Source of the DNA: Acidimicrobiia bacterium
Lineage (GTDB): Bacteria; Actinomycetota; Acidimicrobiia; Acidimicrobiales; Poriferisodalaceae
NCBI GenBank assembly: GCA_022820925.1
Contig: JAJEEO010000008.1
Coordinates: 246,815-310,814 of the forward strand
DNA length: 64,000 nucleotides
Reading direction: 5' to 3'
The notes under the pieces are model-generated. The model made no database searches and was not told where the DNA came from. It worked only from the letters and a program-made list of their open reading frames with translations. Each line of letters begins with the position of its first letter. Position 1 is the first letter of the stretch. This document shows, one piece after another, positions 63,896 through 64,000 of this stretch. The position numbers were made by a program, and so were the translations under genes.

Positions 63896-64000
63896 TCATG
63901 CGGCTTTTGGTGTGGTGGGGCGTCCCCATCGGTGGCCGCGTTCGGATCGGACGCGGGCTCGTTCTCGTCGTTGGGCGGCGAGCAGGTCGGGTGAGCGTTT
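63896..64000 (-). CDS. C-terminal fragment of an unknown protein, possibly transposase/recombinase
   Basis: 35 codons open to the window edge, ending at TGA 63896-63898: a basic tail with ERGHRWGRPTTPKAA. Basic GHRWGRP-like tails occur in recombinases, but the fragment is too short to assign. TGTGACCACAAACGTTTGCG just beyond it may be an element end. Confidence 0.25.
   Translation of the reverse strand, partial: KRSPDLLAAQRRERARVRSERGHRWGRPTTPKAA

Overview
The window is high-GC bacterial DNA, densely packed with short gaps, many GTG starts and several 4-bp ATGA/GTGA overlaps. The gene content points to Actinomycetota: a long-form LeuA with a leucine leader peptide, a deazaflavin (F420)-type nitroreductase, PPOX-fold proteins, class I fumarase and a tmRNA. 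My best guess is class Acidimicrobiia. That placement is inferred from gene families and not from a marker phylogeny. No rRNA or tRNA gene was found.

Layout. 0-2.2 kb: tail of polyphosphate kinase, then leuA behind a ribosome-mediated attenuator. 2.1-6.9 kb: hydrolase, membrane-anchored MurF-like ligase, D-Ala-D-Ala ligase-like ATP-grasp and a Cys-repeat lipoprotein. 6.9-11.9 kb: an overlapping three-gene operon (reductase-HAD fusion, LarA-like protein, PlsC acyltransferase). 12-16 kb: VanY-type carboxypeptidase, methyltransferase and an NCS2-like permease carrying a soluble C-terminal domain. 16-22 kb: aconitase, LysR regulator, carboxyltransferase and citrate synthase; a class I fumarase follows at 33.5-35.2 kb. 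22-26.6 kb: small HicB-like ORF, a 23-bp tandem repeat array, a DUF4143-type ATPase, quinone oxidoreductase and tyrosine phosphatase. 26.6-30.8 kb: a giant secreted protein with 30 leucine-rich repeats fused to a peptide-binding SBP_bac_5 domain. 31-42 kb: acyl-CoA dehydrogenase, MBL hydrolase, RarA, an orphan ABC ATPase, VapBC, PhyH dioxygenase, SDR and PrmA. 42.1-42.5 kb: tmRNA. 42.5-47 kb: a rearranged patch with a duplicated SDR 3' end and a HigBA-type toxin-antitoxin pair. 47-49.5 kb: a one-polypeptide two-component system. 49.9-52.1 kb: a DUF3644/HEPN-like protein plus an unknown partner. 52-60.4 kb: heme/F420 enzymes, FNT channel, betaine-type SBP, MFS, PQ-loop protein, cupin and a TrpC-like paralogue. 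60.5-61.6 kb: a lipoprotein thioredoxin with an in-frame UGA at the first redox cysteine. 61.6-64 kb: ThpR, VOC protein, hydrolase and a possible mobile-element fragment.

Strongest discovery candidates. (1) The lipoprotein at 60482-61579 reads WAPW-UGA-PNC in one frame, and the RNA 17-37 nt after the UGA can fold into a hairpin with a GGUC apical loop and one bulge, as in a bacterial SECIS. This predicts an undescribed selenocysteine thioredoxin-like lipoprotein. (2) The LRR-SBP fusion is an unusual architecture for a solute-binding protein. (3) The 23-bp tandem repeats before the DUF4143 ATPase, (4) the sensor kinase-receiver-winged helix fusion, (5) the permease with a kinase-like ATPase tail and (6) the DUF3644/unknown pair also deserve a second look.
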